Shown piece after piece: positions 32,894 through 33,052 of a stretch of 33,052 nt of DNA. Position numbers and translations under genes: made by a program. The stretch is from the NCBI GenBank assembly GCA_964458575.1, contig CAYWMD010000070.1:1-33052 (forward strand). The letters run 5' to 3'. The first letter of the stretch is position 1. Every line of letters begins with the position of its first letter. The stretch is from CAYWMD01 sp964458575. GTDB lineage: Bacteria > Verrucomicrobiota > Verrucomicrobiia > Limisphaerales > JADLHS01. The notes beneath the pieces were generated by a model, which worked only from the letters and a program-made list of their open reading frames with translations, did not search any database and was not told the origin of the DNA.

Positions 32894-32967
32894 TGGTCGC
32901 TCGGGAAGGATCTGCCCCCTCGATTTCTGGGTGTAGGCCAGACGTGATGCTATTTCACCACCGAGCG
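32894..32967 (-). tRNA. tRNA-like gene, anticodon UAC (Val-type), noncanonical
   Basis: A 74-nt cloverleaf with every stem paired. Acceptor CGCTCGG/CCGAGCG is a perfect 7 bp, and D-stem GTGA/TCAC has loop AATAGCA. Anticodon stem TCTGG/CCAGA has loop CCTACAC, variable AATC follows, and T-stem GAGGG/CCTTC (one G-U) has loop GGCAGAT. Then come discriminator A and an encoded CCA. The anticodon position reads UAC (valine codon GUA). Base 33 is C where nearly all elongator tRNAs have U, and 54/58 are both G instead of U and A. As in its neighbours, A18/G55 replaces G18/U55 while G19 and C56 remain. It would probably be scored low or missed by standard tRNA models. Confidence 0.6.
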
Positions 32968-32990
32968 GTCGAAGCTCGACTTGCTAAAAC
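32968..32990 (-). other. Spacer hairpin between tRNA-like genes
   Basis: The 23-nt spacer contains a GTCGA-GCT-TCGAC inverted repeat (32968-32980), a possible processing signal between the two tRNA-like units. Confidence 0.35.
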
Positions 32991-33052
32991 TGGCTGCCGG
33001 GGCTGGATTTGCACCAACACGGCCGCCTTCAAAGGGCGGTGTCCTACTGATT
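32991..33052 (-). tRNA. tRNA-Gln(UUG)-like gene, 5' end beyond the window
   Basis: The 3' 62 nt of a tRNA on the minus strand. The visible parts are the end of the D-arm (loop AATCAGTA, 3' D-stem GGAC), then anticodon stem CCGCC/GGCGG with loop CTTTGAA (anticodon UUG, Gln). Variable CCGT follows, then T-stem GTTGG/CCAGC with loop TGCAAAT, acceptor 3' strand CCCGGCA, discriminator G and an encoded CCA. A72 and G73 fit glutamine tRNA. The elbow bases are again A18, G19, G55 and C56. The acceptor 5' strand is outside the window, so the acceptor stem cannot be checked. Confidence 0.72.

Overview
The window looks like a chromosomal fragment of a Verrucomicrobiota bacterium, probably of the Pedosphaera/Limisphaera-like lineage. 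It is GC-rich and dense. It carries proteins typical of that group: MBG/cadherin-like surface proteins, a Tyr-Arg-Val...FYRxxLLP C-terminal module, PmoA-family plus Gfo/Idh/MocA gene sets, and tiny lipoproteins. A run of 100 Ns at 21043-21142 marks a draft or metagenome scaffold. The taxonomy is inferred from gene content; no rRNA or universal marker gene is present.

Layout: (1) 1-701 is the 3' end of a repeat-rich MBG surface protein. (2) 803-12534 is a tightly packed plus-strand operon for surface-polysaccharide precursors: hexapeptide acetyltransferase, VOC protein, acyl-AMP ligase, AsnB-type amidotransferase, NadE-like synthetase, acyl carrier protein, FdtA-like 3,4-ketoisomerase, FdtB-like aminotransferase, Wzx-type flippase, UDP-sugar 6-dehydrogenase and an RmlD/SDR reductase. 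(3) 12576-23211 holds envelope proteins: an outer-membrane beta-barrel, a 1591-residue secreted polysaccharide-deacetylase-like protein, a Wza-type export lipoprotein on the minus strand, and an FN3/cadherin-like repeat protein interrupted by the scaffold gap. (4) 23257-28442 holds a secreted beta-propeller glycosidase-like protein, PgsA, a RodZ-like HTH/membrane protein, a small unknown protein, a coiled-coil membrane protein and two tandem mini-lipoproteins. (5) 28500-31862 is a PmoA-like / Tat-exported Gfo/Idh/MocA / PmoA-like gene set. (6) 32108-33052 on the minus strand is an array of three tRNA-like genes followed by an HNH endonuclease gene and a terminator.

How the genes work together: FdtA, FdtB and the acetyltransferase are the signature of a dTDP-3-acylamido-3,6-dideoxyhexose. 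The ligase, carrier protein, AsnB and NadE-like genes suggest an additional carrier-bound acyl or amide modification. The dehydrogenase and reductase would supply a uronic-acid-type sugar, Wzx would flip the lipid-linked unit, and the Wza-like lipoprotein, beta-barrel and deacetylase would export and modify the polymer. No glycosyltransferase, polymerase or RmlA/RmlB lies in the window.

The most unusual item is the tRNA-like array at the right edge. Its three units (anticodons UUG, UAC and CUG) fold as cloverleaves and encode CCA. All three replace the near-universal G18/U55 elbow pair with A18/G55 while keeping G19 and C56. They lie only 8-23 nt apart, directly upstream of an HNH nuclease that has lost most of its usual zinc-ribbon cysteines. 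This may be an undescribed tRNA-mimic/nuclease locus and should be followed past the window edge.
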